Shown one piece after another: positions 27,368 to 36,756 of a stretch of DNA of 64,000 nt. The notes below the pieces were generated by a model. The model had not been told where the DNA came from. It did not search any database and saw only the letters and a list, made by a program, of their open reading frames with translations. Location: NCBI GenBank assembly GCA_016934675.1, contig JAFGSJ010000088.1, positions 1-64,000 on the forward strand. The letters are read 5' to 3'. This stretch comes from a bacterium (lineage in GTDB: Bacteria; CSSED10-310; JAFGSJ01). Each line of letters opens with the position of its first letter. Positions within the stretch are counted from its first letter, which is position 1. Made by a program: the position numbers and the translations under genes.

Positions 27368-30300
27368 TTGGTCCTCAACATCTGGAAAAAATACTGGAAT
27401 TGGCCGAGCAAAAAGGTTTGATCAGTAGTCAGGACCGAATCCGGATGATCAGGTCTGTTACCATGAACAGGACCAGTAAGAGTGAACGCTCTTCCACTTC
27501 AGTCTGGGACCTGGTGCTCGAGTCCGGTTTTCTCGATCAGGCGACTATGATTGCTCTGGCTGGGGAACTCGGCCTGGATATTGATCATGGTCGAGAATAT
27601 CTGCGCGGAGCAACTGACGAGTGGAATACTGCTGAAACGAAGGCTGGTGGACACTCACAACCCATTCATGATCATGGCACGCTCTCTCTTGCCGAAGCTT
27701 TGTCTGGCATTGCCACAGGCGAGGAATTGCACCGGATCAAGCATTATGAAATACTGTCTTGCCTGGGACAGGGCGGTATGGGCCGGGTTTACAAGGCCTG
27801 GGACACTGAGCTGAAACGGATGGTAGCCATAAAAGTCATCCGGGGTGACAGTCCTGAGCTGAGCAAACGTTTTCTCCAGGAAGCATATTCCCAGGCCCGG
27901 ATCGATCATCCGCATGTCTGTAAAATCTATGAACGGGGTTTAGAAGGGACCCAATCATATATAGCCATGCCCTTTATCGAGGGCAGTAATCTGTCGACAT
28001 TACAAGCCGAGTTGAATCTTGAGCAGAAGGTTAAAATCATCAAGGAAGTAGCTGAAGGATTACAGGCGGCCCACCGTTTGGGATTGATTCATCGTGACAT
28101 CAAGCCGGGTAACATCATGGTCGAACAGACGGATACCGGTTATTTCCCGTATCTCATGGATTTTGGTTTAGCCAAGGAGTTAGCCCAGGACGGCATGACC
28201 ATGTCCGGAACGATTGTGGGCACGCCCTGGTATATGTCACCGGAACAGGCCCGAGGCGACATACGATCATTGGATCGTCGGACCGATATATATAGTCTTG
28301 GGGCGACTTTTTATCATCTGATCGTGGGCAATCCTCCCTTTCCGGATAAGACCGGCCTCGAGGTGATCGCCAAGGTCCTGTCAGATGATCCGGTCCCGCC
28401 CCGGCAAATCATCCCACATTTACCGATAGACATCGAGACGATCATCATGAAATGCATGGAGAAGGACCCGCTCGCTCGTTACGAATCTGCTCAGCAATTG
28501 GCATTGGATTTACACCATTATCTCGAAGGCGAGCCGATTTCAGCGCATCGTCCCAGCCTGGTCTATCGGATCCGGAAAAAAGTGATCAAACACAAACCTC
28601 TGGTCACTGCGGCTCTGATCGTATTCTGTGCTTTAATTGTATTTGGTGGCTTTGCTTTGCGGACCAGCCTGCGTGCGCGCGAACAGGCCCATTATCTGAT
28701 CCAGTTCAATCAGGAGGTCCGTTTCATCGATGAAGTGATGCGTTTTGCCAGTGCTGCCCCATTACACGATCTGACTCGAGAGAAGAACATGATACGGGAG
28801 AGGTTGGAATCGCTGAAACGAAGCCTGACGAGTTACCCTGATGCAGCCCTTGCTCCTGGCTACTATGCTTTGGGCAGAGGTTACATGGCCTTACATGAAT
28901 ATGAACAGGCAAACGATTATTTACAGAAGGCCTGGAACAGCGGCTTTCAAGGCGATGAAGTCGCATATGCACTGGGATTCTCGCTTGGGAAACTCTATCA
29001 AGCCGCATTGACCAGAATACATCGTATCGATCAGGAGGATAAACGACAGTCAGAAGAATTGCGTGCCCGGGAACAGTATCGCACACCCGCTTTACAGTAT
29101 CTGATGAACAGCCGGACCTATCAGGTCGAATCGCCGGATTATGCTGAAGCTTTAATCGCCCGTTACGAAGGTCGGGTGGAGGATGCCTTATTGAAAGCCA
29201 AACAGGCCCTTGCTCAAAAACCCTGGTTGATCGAGGCCCAAAAACTGATCGCTGATATGTATCTCGAGCAATATCTTCAAGCTATTTTCAATAATGACCG
29301 GGACCAGTTGCGCACCCTCTTTCAGAAATCACAGGAGGCATACCTGGCAGCTCTTGCCGCTGGTCCCAGTGATACGGAGACCTATCTTGGGTTGGCCGAT
29401 CTCTACCGGGAGCAGATTGATATTTCCATGCTCGGGGTTTTGGATTACAGCGAGGAGGCATTTCAGAAGGGCCTTGAAGCCTGCTCTCATGCCCTGATTA
29501 CCGACCCGGAGAACCAGTTGGCTCTTGTGAAAAAGGCCTATCTCTTTCTTAAATGGGGCCGTATCGTTTATGAAGTCCAGGGGCAAGACCCTTTACCGAT
29601 CTATTCTCAGGCCATCGAAACCGCTCAAGAAGCAGTCCGTTTGCAATCCGACGATCCCTTCGCCAATTATGTTCTGGGAGCAAGTTATTGGGGGAAATCG
29701 ATCTATGAACTTGACCGGGGTTTGGACCCGCGTCCGAGCATCGATCAGGCCATACTCGTTCTAGAAAAAACAGTGACGCTGGACCAGAATGATATGACTA
29801 TTCGCCAACTGCTCGGAACATCCTACTTTTTTAAGGCCCAATATGAGTATAAAATCGCCCTCGATCCCTTTCCTTCGTTTGATCGGGCCATCAATTGGCT
29901 GACCGAGGCGATTGAACATGATCCGGAGCGGCCACATTGCTATATCGATCTGTCTTTTATTTATAATAAAAAAGGAACAATCGAGTTCCAACTCGGTCTT
30001 GATCCCAGCGCATCGCTCGAGACAGCCCTCGAGATGAGCCAAAAAGCTCATTCGATCAATCCCCATCTGATGCCCGTTTCCATGAGTTATATTTTAGCAG
30101 CTTCGATGAAAGCGAAATATGTGATCAGCGTTGGAGACGATGCAAGCCCGATACTCGAAAGTATAAAAGAACGCTGTGCTTCGACTTTAGAACAAACCGA
30201 CTATTATTATGTCGCGTGTTATTCATGTGGTTATGCTTATCTGCTTGAAGGAATCTGGTTGGCCCGTCAGAATCAGGACCCATGTTTATCCTTTCAAGAA

Positions 30301-30783
30301 GCCAGAACACTGCTGGAACAATCAGTCACACCTGCACCTCAAGATAAAGCTCCTTTTTACCATCTGGGCTGTCTTGAATATGCGGAAGGGTCTTGGCTGA
30401 TCAGTCAAGGCCAGTCCGCCACCTCCCATTTTCAAAATGCACTCGAGAGATTTCAGCATGCATTATCTCTTGACCCGACCCATATCGAATCCTATATCGC
30501 GCTCGCCCAGACTTATCGTCTCTCGGCGGAATGGCTCCTGTCCAAGCATCACAGCCCAGAGAACCACCTCGAGAACGGACTTTCTGTCCTAAAAACCCTG
30601 TTCGAATTTAACCAGACCATACCCGAAGCACAAGCCGAGTGGGCCATTCTCAATCTGCTCAAAGGCCCATTGACCCAAACAACTTCGCCTGAAACGGTCT
30701 CCGAAGCTGATGCATTGTTCAGATTATGGGACGCTGCTTCCCGTAATCCCTGGCTTCAGGCTGAATACAAGCAGTATTTGTAA
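27364..30783 (+). CDS. Membrane-anchored Ser/Thr protein kinase with C-terminal TPR array
   Basis: This 1139-residue protein has an N-terminal helical region (1-80) resembling the MshEN/T2SSE N-terminal type. A complete Hanks kinase domain follows (about 128-395): GQGGMGRV, Lys157 in VAIK, HRD 243-245, DFG 266-268 and a GT-x-W-Y-x-SPE activation segment. A single membrane helix (about 410-433) puts the remaining ~700 residues outside the cytoplasm. That part is a TPR-like array in which several repeats contain an insertion of the type G/A-L-D-P-x-P-S-x-x-x-A. The kinase should phosphorylate cytoplasmic proteins in response to something bound by the repeats. It has no ribosome binding site of its own. 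Confidence 0.92.
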   Translation: MIGPQHLEKILELAEQKGLISSQDRIRMIRSVTMNRTSKSERSSTSVWDLVLESGFLDQATMIALAGELGLDIDHGREYLRGATDEWNTAETKAGGHSQPIHDHGTLSLAEALSGIATGEELHRIKHYEILSCLGQGGMGRVYKAWDTELKRMVAIKVIRGDSPELSKRFLQEAYSQARIDHPHVCKIYERGLEGTQSYIAMPFIEGSNLSTLQAELNLEQKVKIIKEVAEGLQAAHRLGLIHRDIKPGNIMVEQTDTGYFPYLMDFGLAKELAQDGMTMSGTIVGTPWYMSPEQARGDIRSLDRRTDIYSLGATFYHLIVGNPPFPDKTGLEVIAKVLSDDPVPPRQIIPHLPIDIETIIMKCMEKDPLARYESAQQLALDLHHYLEGEPISAHRPSLVYRIRKKVIKHKPLVTAALIVFCALIVFGGFALRTSLRAREQAHYLIQFNQEVRFIDEVMRFASAAPLHDLTREKNMIRERLESLKRSLTSYPDAALAPGYYALGRGYMALHEYEQANDYLQKAWNSGFQGDEVAYALGFSLGKLYQAALTRIHRIDQEDKRQSEELRAREQYRTPALQYLMNSRTYQVESPDYAEALIARYEGRVEDALLKAKQALAQKPWLIEAQKLIADMYLEQYLQAIFNNDRDQLRTLFQKSQEAYLAALAAGPSDTETYLGLADLYREQIDISMLGVLDYSEEAFQKGLEACSHALITDPENQLALVKKAYLFLKWGRIVYEVQGQDPLPIYSQAIETAQEAVRLQSDDPFANYVLGASYWGKSIYELDRGLDPRPSIDQAILVLEKTVTLDQNDMTIRQLLGTSYFFKAQYEYKIALDPFPSFDRAINWLTEAIEHDPERPHCYIDLSFIYNKKGTIEFQLGLDPSASLETALEMSQKAHSINPHLMPVSMSYILAASMKAKYVISVGDDASPILESIKERCASTLEQTDYYYVACYSCGYAYLLEGIWLARQNQDPCLSFQEARTLLEQSVTPAPQDKAPFYHLGCLEYAEGSWLISQGQSATSHFQNALERFQHALSLDPTHIESYIALAQTYRLSAEWLLSKHHSPENHLENGLSVLKTLFEFNQTIPEAQAEWAILNLLKGPLTQTTSPETVSEADALFRLWDAASRNPWLQAEYKQYL

Positions 30784-30979
30784 ATCATGATGATAAGTGG
30801 TTTCAGACATTGCATACATTATATCGAGGCATTATTACCACAGCCTGTTCTAAGACCACATCTCTTTTCAGTCTTGACTATTCTTACAAAGAGACCTAAA
30901 CCAGTCAATTAATCTGCACATAACCACGCAAAAAGACTCGGCAAATTATATTCCATGAGATCATACATAGGAGGATCTG

Positions 30980-31282
30980 ATGAATGCACGTGAAATTGAA
31001 AAAATGACTGTGGTCAAGCTCAGGGAAGAATGCTTAAAAATTCCCAATATCGTCGGTGTTCACGGCATGAACAAGGAACAACTGATTAATGCTTTGAAAG
31101 AATTCAACAATATTCCTATCGAAGTTCGTAAAAAACCAAAAGCTTCAGTGAAGGGTTTGAAAACAAAGATCACCACCATGCGCGAACAGCTTGCCACTGC
31201 CCGCACGGAAAAGAACAAACAACGAGCCGCATACCTGAAAAAAAGAATCAGCAGTTTAAAGAAAAAGACCCGACTCGATTAA
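30980..31282 (+). CDS. Small Rho-N/SAP-like domain protein
   Basis: The 100-residue basic protein begins with a helix-extended-helix like the N-terminal domain of transcription terminator Rho (KMTVVKLREECLKIPNI then GMNKEQLINAL). A Lys/Arg-rich helical tail follows, probably a short coiled coil. Such domains bind single-stranded nucleic acid; with no ATPase part attached, it may bind RNA or DNA as an accessory factor. A near-perfect AGGAGG lies five bases before the ATG. It stands alone, with 196 bases upstream holding no strong promoter and 88 bases before the convergent Crp-type gene. Confidence 0.75.
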   Translation: MNAREIEKMTVVKLREECLKIPNIVGVHGMNKEQLINALKEFNNIPIEVRKKPKASVKGLKTKITTMREQLATARTEKNKQRAAYLKKRISSLKKKTRLD

Positions 31283-31370
31283 TACACATATCATTTTCAA
31301 GAACAGGCTGAGTCAGGTTAGGGGCGAGGCTCCGTTCGATTCAGTCAGGACTATCGTCTATCTGATTGCT

Positions 31371-32063
31371 TTATTCGATGAAATCAGAGAAACGGTCGCG
31401 TAAATCGATGTACTTCAGCAGGTCCTGGAACCGTTTTTTCTGGGTAATGACGATCTTACCATCCTTAAAATTAATAAAACCGCCTTTGACCAGCCTGTCC
31501 ATTATCTTGTTTACGGAGGACAGGCTGATACCCACCATCCCGGCAAATTCGATCGGAGAATAGTTGTAATCAATCCGCAGCCAATCTCGCGTTTCGATAC
31601 CATGGTCCTGGATCAATTGCTTGATGTAATAAACCACCCGTTGCATCTCGTCCCGAATCAAGAGAATCTCGATCTGATCATCGGACTGCTGTAAACGATT
31701 GGCCATCTTTTTGATCATGCGCAGAGCTATCTCGACGTTATTTCTGATCATGGTCTCGAAGGTTTTGCGGTCGATGACCAGGAGATGCCCCTCTTCGATG
31801 ACTTCAACGGTGGCTGAACGTGGCTTATTATTCAGGATCGACATTTCACCGAAGAATTCACCTTTATCGAGTATGGCCAGTGTTTTTTGCACATCACCGA
31901 TCCGTTTGGATATTTTCACTTTCCCGGAATGAATGATAAACATTTCTTCACCGCGGTCGCCTTCGGAAAAAATGACCTGGCCCCGCTCGAATTTACGGGC
32001 AAAACGGTTGAAAAGTTGGTTTTCGCGTTCCTGCTCATTCAAAACGGTTTTATCTTCACTCAT
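31371..32063 (-). CDS. Crp/Fnr-family transcription regulator
   Basis: Translation from the ATG at 32063 gives 230 residues, normal for the family. The cyclic-nucleotide-binding beta barrel includes GEMSILNNKPRSATV, which keeps the Gly-Glu and Arg-Ser positions that bind the cyclic nucleotide in Crp. A long dimer helix and a winged helix-turn-helix (SPIEFAGMVGISLSSVNKIM) follow. No Fnr-type cysteine cluster is present. It is therefore likely to respond to a cyclic nucleotide, but the ligand (cAMP, c-di-GMP or none) cannot be told. The promoter just upstream lies at 32109-32138. Confidence 0.9.
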   Translation of the reverse strand: MSEDKTVLNEQERENQLFNRFARKFERGQVIFSEGDRGEEMFIIHSGKVKISKRIGDVQKTLAILDKGEFFGEMSILNNKPRSATVEVIEEGHLLVIDRKTFETMIRNNVEIALRMIKKMANRLQQSDDQIEILLIRDEMQRVVYYIKQLIQDHGIETRDWLRIDYNYSPIEFAGMVGISLSSVNKIMDRLVKGGFINFKDGKIVITQKKRFQDLLKYIDLRDRFSDFIE

Positions 32064-32108
32064 CTGATTTTTAGCCTTTCTGCCTGATTGAATACAGATT
32101 ATGGTTAT

Positions 32109-32138
32109 AATGTAAGCACATCGGCTATGATCTGTCAA
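32109..32138 (-). promoter_or_regulatory. Promoter for the Crp-type regulator
   Basis: On the reverse strand a perfect TTGACA (32138-32133) is followed after 18 bases by TACATT (32114-32109). The leader would be about 40 bases. Confidence 0.55.
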
Positions 32139-32266
32139 GAAAAGATTTGCCCGGATAGTCGATCATGATCTTGAAATCAGCAGGAATGAAACGTGAAGAT
32201 TTCAACCAAGAGTATCAATTCGGGATGATCCAATCGCAGACCCGCTTGCAATCAGGGTTGGCCCCA

Positions 32267-33478
32267 TCATTCGAAGTATTTATCTTTCAAATCCACCGTA
32301 TAGGCCAATTTGGCAATGGGGCCTGAAGAGAGGACTAGCGATTGTGTGAAGATGTATTGTTTGCCCGGTGTGGGTATGGTCATGGAAAAGTTGTCCTTTA
32401 ATTGAGGTAGTTTATGAGCCAGGGCCAGGCTGCCTCCATCGAGCTCATAATTATACGTTGAGGGGAGAAAGGCCTCGAGATAGTACTCGTTGATGGGCCA
32501 GTCAATCATGGGTAATCTGAATTCAAGATGACCCGCCAGATAGAGATTGCCGATATCCTGTTGAAGGACAAATTCGAGGGTGGCACCTTTATCACCTGCA
32601 CGGGACGGCTTGACGGGAATAGTAACCATCCCTTCCTGCACAGTAAAAGGGATAGCATTCCGATTCAAGAAAATCTTGAGTAAACTCTGATCTTGGGGGA
32701 GAGTGACCGTGATTGTTTGCAGACCTTCAAAGTGGAGTGCATGCAGTATCCTGGTCAAACAAATACCCTCGCGGGTTGTAACCAGTGAGGCCATTGTCTG
32801 ACTGATATAGGGCTCTATGGTCGGGCGAGGCTCGTTTTCCAGTTTGGTCTCGGGAATACTATCCAATGAACGCCAGGTAACCAGAAAAGTATTCCCTTCC
32901 GGGAACAGAATATACTGGTCCCGCTCTTTATGGGCGGGAGTGTTGAGCAAGGTAAAGAGATGCTCATCGATCTCAAGATGAAGATTCTTCAGCGTAGCTT
33001 GTTCGCAGGTGATCCGGGCTTGTCTCTGTCGACCTTGCTGGTGGGCTCTGACCAGAAATTTGAGCGTGAATTCATATGTTCCCGATGTACGAGTCAGAAA
33101 GGAGAGGTGCCCCTCATTGATGTGCAAAGCAGCATCAGTCAGGATGGGCAGATCATAAAAGCAGATCGAATCGTCAACCCTGATCAGGGCGATTTGGGCC
33201 CAGTTATTGCCATCCAGAACGACGATTTTAAAGGAGGCTTGGACATCGAGTCGATCTTCGAGGATGCGGCTGTTCAGGTCGATCCGGTCGACCAGGGCTG
33301 GGACCGGTGGGGCTAGTTCCTGAGTCTGGTTGAGTTGATCGACCTGTCGATAGAGTTCGAGCACTTTTTCAAGGGGGAGCTGAGCTGTGGCTTCTTTTGT
33401 CTTCGATAGCTCCTGGGTTACACTTGAACGAGGCAGGGCCAGGGCTGTCAGGAGCATGATCATCACCAGGTTTTTCAT
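32267..33478 (-). CDS. Secreted or periplasmic protein of unknown function
   Basis: The 403-residue product starts with a signal peptide (about 1-20), then a short helical stretch and an almost entirely beta-rich body without cysteines or catalytic signatures. I do not recognise a family. Its ATG overlaps the stop of the upstream membrane protein gene (33475-33478, ATGA), so the two are translated together and probably act in one complex at the envelope. The C-terminal region again shows alternating beta pattern typical of lipid- or polymer-binding sheets. No downstream partner follows: the next gene on this strand is the Crp regulator with its own promoter. Confidence 0.7.
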   Translation of the reverse strand: MKNLVMIMLLTALALPRSSVTQELSKTKEATAQLPLEKVLELYRQVDQLNQTQELAPPVPALVDRIDLNSRILEDRLDVQASFKIVVLDGNNWAQIALIRVDDSICFYDLPILTDAALHINEGHLSFLTRTSGTYEFTLKFLVRAHQQGRQRQARITCEQATLKNLHLEIDEHLFTLLNTPAHKERDQYILFPEGNTFLVTWRSLDSIPETKLENEPRPTIEPYISQTMASLVTTREGICLTRILHALHFEGLQTITVTLPQDQSLLKIFLNRNAIPFTVQEGMVTIPVKPSRAGDKGATLEFVLQQDIGNLYLAGHLEFRLPMIDWPINEYYLEAFLPSTYNYELDGGSLALAHKLPQLKDNFSMTIPTPGKQYIFTQSLVLSSGPIAKLAYTVDLKDKYFE

Positions 33479-34767
33479 GCTTGACCTCCTTCAGTTCTGG
33501 GTGTAGGTAACAGGGTTTGATCGAGTCCTTCTCGAAATGATGCTTTAGTTGTCAGGAACATCAATCCCATGAGTCCGGCCAGGATTTCCAGACAATAGAT
33601 CAAACCAGTATAGCCCTGGAGAATGACAGCTAGGGTGGGTATGAACAGGAAAGCCAATAACAGACCGATGACATAGGGCATACTGTCAGTCGAGATGATG
33701 CGATACAGATAAAAGACAAGCAGGATACTGATGATGGATAACGAAAGCAGATAAGCCAGGTAGAAGTGCATGAAAGCTGCCAGATAGGCCGGTAATACGT
33801 AAAAGAAACCGTATCCGCAGGCGATGAGACAACTTTCATAAATCCTGGGTTTTTTATCTGCCCGTAACCAGAGTATGATCAGTCCGGATAGGAATAGTAG
33901 AAAGGGGATATAGGTTCTCCGGACCATAATGGTGATGATCGTATCAAATGACTTTTCAGAAGGGAGAATAACGCCCAGGGGGACACCGGATTCAAGCGAA
34001 TCGTAAGCCCAGGCCAGTTTGATCCGTTCGTTCTCGATTATGGGGGCTGGTGCCGAGAGAACACCGGCTGGGTAATCGAAATTATCACCTCCGGTTATCG
34101 TAACGAGCAAGCGAAAATTATAGACGGGCAGATCGGGATTCAGACGATAGATGAATGAGTCGAGCCCCCGACCGGTATAGGTAATAGTAAAGCGGGTTTC
34201 CTGCCCCTGTTCGAGACGGCCCGTCCAGAGGAGCTTATCTCCCTCATCAACCAGATCGATCCGCGTGGGTTCACCATTTATCGAAAAGTTCAGATCAGAT
34301 AGAAGGACTTTATTCTTTTCGAGAGCGATCGGGAAAATAAAGGCTAAATCCTGATCAAAACCATTCTCATTCCGGATGAGATATGAGCCTGAAAAGGAAA
34401 ACTCGAAACCTGAAAAAAAGACTAAACCACGTTTTCGATAATTCATGGCCGCAGTGATAATGACTTCTTGATCTGCTGGGACGAGTGGACTCAATTCAGT
34501 GAATACAGTCCCACTGGGAACAGCGAGGACAGTGGGGGCAGCCTGGGAGATCGGTGCCCCCCAGCGGCGGGCGACCTCGTCGTGCAATTCACAGTTGGCA
34601 AAAGTCGAACGATTATTGATCTGGGCCGAAATCACCAGACTCATAGCCAAGACAATAAGCAACCCTGCCCAAACATGAAAAATACCGCCCATTTTGAACA
34701 TGCGACCAACAATATCGAACCCATACGTCTGTTTTAGTCTTGCATTATTCTGCGTCTGTTTCAGCAT
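33475..34767 (-). CDS. Inner-membrane protein with periplasmic beta domain, unknown function
   Basis: The product has 430 residues from the ATG at 34767, seven bases after AGGAGG. One N-terminal membrane helix (about 30-50) is followed by a periplasmic beta domain of about 230 residues, then six or so membrane helices and a short tail. The layout (anchor, beta domain, helix bundle) recalls CreD-type envelope-stress proteins, but I see no decisive sequence signature, so this is only an analogy. It is coupled to the secreted protein gene downstream by a 4-base overlap. A TTGACA box lies in the 157-base gap upstream without a good -10. Confidence 0.7.
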   Translation of the reverse strand: MLKQTQNNARLKQTYGFDIVGRMFKMGGIFHVWAGLLIVLAMSLVISAQINNRSTFANCELHDEVARRWGAPISQAAPTVLAVPSGTVFTELSPLVPADQEVIITAAMNYRKRGLVFFSGFEFSFSGSYLIRNENGFDQDLAFIFPIALEKNKVLLSDLNFSINGEPTRIDLVDEGDKLLWTGRLEQGQETRFTITYTGRGLDSFIYRLNPDLPVYNFRLLVTITGGDNFDYPAGVLSAPAPIIENERIKLAWAYDSLESGVPLGVILPSEKSFDTIITIMVRRTYIPFLLFLSGLIILWLRADKKPRIYESCLIACGYGFFYVLPAYLAAFMHFYLAYLLSLSIISILLVFYLYRIISTDSMPYVIGLLLAFLFIPTLAVILQGYTGLIYCLEILAGLMGLMFLTTKASFREGLDQTLLPTPRTEGGQA

Positions 34768-34924
34768 AACCGCCTCCTGTTCTGGTCTGATTGACTTGAG
34801 TAATAGCAAGGAGCATGCCATTACACAGAATGATTGACCATTATGCTTTCAGACGTTTTGTACTCTTTTGTGTGGGCGATTTTGTGTCAAATAACCAACA
34901 GCTTGTTTGCTATCGGACGCACAC

Positions 34925-35707
34925 TCAGTCGCTTTTCGGTTTCAATTGATATGAGCCTTTTGACGTAATGGTGACCGAGGGTATGACTTCGTGCTGATCA
35001 AAGGAGAAAAAGACCGGGGCGAGGCTTGACCAAAAATCGAGCAATTCTGGATTGTCCTTATATTGTCCTGTAACTTTTTCCTGCCAATTCTCAGTGAAGC
35101 GAAAAGGGAAAATATGGACCGGGACTGAAATCTGACCATGAGTCCGAGCCTCAACAGCCAGAAGATACAGCTCTTTGATTTTGTCATCCGTAATCGGAAT
35201 GCAACCGATAGTGACCCGATTACCGTGTATGAAGATGGCCCCACCGGGGTCATGAGCTCCAGCCCGTTTCCGGTCAGCCTTATTGGGATAATCGAGTCCG
35301 AGTGACAGATAAAAATTGCTCTCAGGATTAAAACGATTGATATGGTAAAATCCTTCGGGGACCTGGCCATCGCCTTGTTTCATTTTGGGTCCGAGTCGAC
35401 CGGAATAACCGGCAAATGGGTAGGTAATGAGGAGCATGAACCTGGAAGATGATGGGGGCTTGGCCCAGACTTCAATGAGTTGTTCAGCTTTGATGATACG
35501 GAGAAAGAGTTCGATCTCGAATGATCCGATCCCTTTATCTGCCAAGAGTTGGGCTAGTATTTTCTCCTTGTCGGCATAAGCGGTCCGGACCCGGCGAAAT
35601 TTTTTCTGTTGGCTCCTGAAATCCTGTTGAGCCATAACAGTGACTCCACAACATTGGGCTATCAAAAACATATAGAAACACGTCAGTGCAATTTTGGACA
35701 TCAGCAT
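34925..35707 (-). CDS. L,D-transpeptidase-family protein, YafK-type
   Basis: The 260-residue secreted protein has a signal sequence (about 1-26) and a YkuD-type catalytic domain with His161 and Cys169 in HGNRVTIGC, followed by ITDDKIKELY, the pattern of the YafK group. Members act on peptidoglycan: they either make L,D cross-links or, like E. coli YafK (DpaA), detach lipoprotein from the wall, so either activity is possible. Codons 1 and 3 are both ATG (35707 and 35701). It is preceded by a good promoter and followed by the two-gene envelope unit on the same strand. Confidence 0.9.
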   Translation of the reverse strand: MLMSKIALTCFYMFLIAQCCGVTVMAQQDFRSQQKKFRRVRTAYADKEKILAQLLADKGIGSFEIELFLRIIKAEQLIEVWAKPPSSSRFMLLITYPFAGYSGRLGPKMKQGDGQVPEGFYHINRFNPESNFYLSLGLDYPNKADRKRAGAHDPGGAIFIHGNRVTIGCIPITDDKIKELYLLAVEARTHGQISVPVHIFPFRFTENWQEKVTGQYKDNPELLDFWSSLAPVFFSFDQHEVIPSVTITSKGSYQLKPKSD

Positions 35708-35787
35708 CTCGTTCTGAGAATAGATGTATTTCCCTTTCAGTATTTCGGGTCTATGATCTCAAGGTTTATGGGCACTATTGTTAGCAT

Positions 35788-35817
35788 ATGTTATCTGAAC
35801 GGAAGGATTCTTGTCAA
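35788..35817 (-). promoter_or_regulatory. Promoter for the L,D-transpeptidase gene
   Basis: On the reverse strand TTGACA (35817-35812) and TAACAT (35793-35788) are 18 bases apart. The leader would be about 75 bases. Confidence 0.5.
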
Positions 35818-35902
35818 GTTCGTTGCAGGCATTGAGAGGATGTCCTAGAAATAGGATGCAACACGATTCATTAGTATCAGCACAAGCCAAGGACCATAGA
35901 TC

Positions 35903-36565
35903 ATGGAAACCTGGAGTCAAGGCATTCATTTGTTGGGCCGATTCAATGCATTTCAAGCCGGTTGCTGGCTACTCGAACATGGTGGTCAGGCCGCCCTGGT
36001 CGAGGTCCCTCCTTACGGCAGGACTGAAATGTCACCGGCTTTTTTGGCCCAGGAAGCGGCTGACATGTTGAATGTGCAGATCAAGTATTGCCTGTGTTCA
36101 CATTGCCATGCCGATCATTTTTCCTGGTTTACGCTGGGCCAATTCACTAAAGCTTTTCCGCAAGCCAGCTTTATCCTGCAACGGCACTTTCCGAAAGTAC
36201 AAAACATGGACCGGACCTTTATCTATTTCGATCGGATCCAAAGGCTAGCGCTGGGAGGTGAACCTCTTTTTTTAATCCATGCCCCCAAACATTCCTGGTC
36301 GGACACCATGATCATTTTTCGTGGAGTGATAATCAGTGGTGACTGGGAATTGAATACAATCAGGTCCGTGCATGACGGACGTTGGCCTGGTCAGAATGTA
36401 CCCTTTGCCCAACGCCGTCAATCCATTCGACGGTTGATCACTTTTACCGAAAAAAACAATTACATTATCCATAAGGTATTTTCAGTCCATGCCAACGATC
36501 GTCGTGAACAGGTCAATTTCAGAGAATTAATGCTCGATACCGCCACAAACAGGAAATTGTGGTGA
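35903..36565 (+). CDS. Metallo-beta-lactamase-fold hydrolase
   Basis: The 220-residue protein carries the metal-binding HCHADH motif (His67, His69, Asp71, His72), His130 in APKHSWSD and Asp147 in SGDWEL, the set expected for a binuclear MBL-fold hydrolase. No signal peptide is seen, so it is cytoplasmic. The substrate is unknown; glyoxalase II-like, lactonase or oxidoreductase roles are all possible. AAGGA lies about nine bases before the ATG. It is divergent from the L,D-transpeptidase gene and has its own transcript. Confidence 0.85.
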   Translation: METWSQGIHLLGRFNAFQAGCWLLEHGGQAALVEVPPYGRTEMSPAFLAQEAADMLNVQIKYCLCSHCHADHFSWFTLGQFTKAFPQASFILQRHFPKVQNMDRTFIYFDRIQRLALGGEPLFLIHAPKHSWSDTMIIFRGVIISGDWELNTIRSVHDGRWPGQNVPFAQRRQSIRRLITFTEKNNYIIHKVFSVHANDRREQVNFRELMLDTATNRKLW

Positions 36566-36629
36566 GGTTATTTTCGCCCAGCACGCAGATGCCTTGTTTC
36601 GTTGAAAAAGTTGGTAGCTCCGAAAAAGA

Positions 36630-36657
36630 TTGTCATTTCTATCTGAATTGATATAAT
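36630..36657 (+). promoter_or_regulatory. Promoter for the phosphate-uptake pair
   Basis: TTGTCA (36630-36635) and a perfect TATAAT (36652-36657) are 16 bases apart. It would produce a leader of about 95 bases ahead of the PhoU-like gene. Confidence 0.6.
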
Positions 36658-36756
36658 AAGCTTCAATAATTGAACAGGGACTAAAACTCAGATAACACAG
36701 GGGCAGATCGAGACGGTCCGCTCCGGAAAACCGAGTAAGGGAGAAATCACGAGATC

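Noticed and set aside
32165..32325. Short forward frame opposite the secreted-protein gene end
   Set aside because: No start signal; half overlaps a well-supported gene on the other strand.
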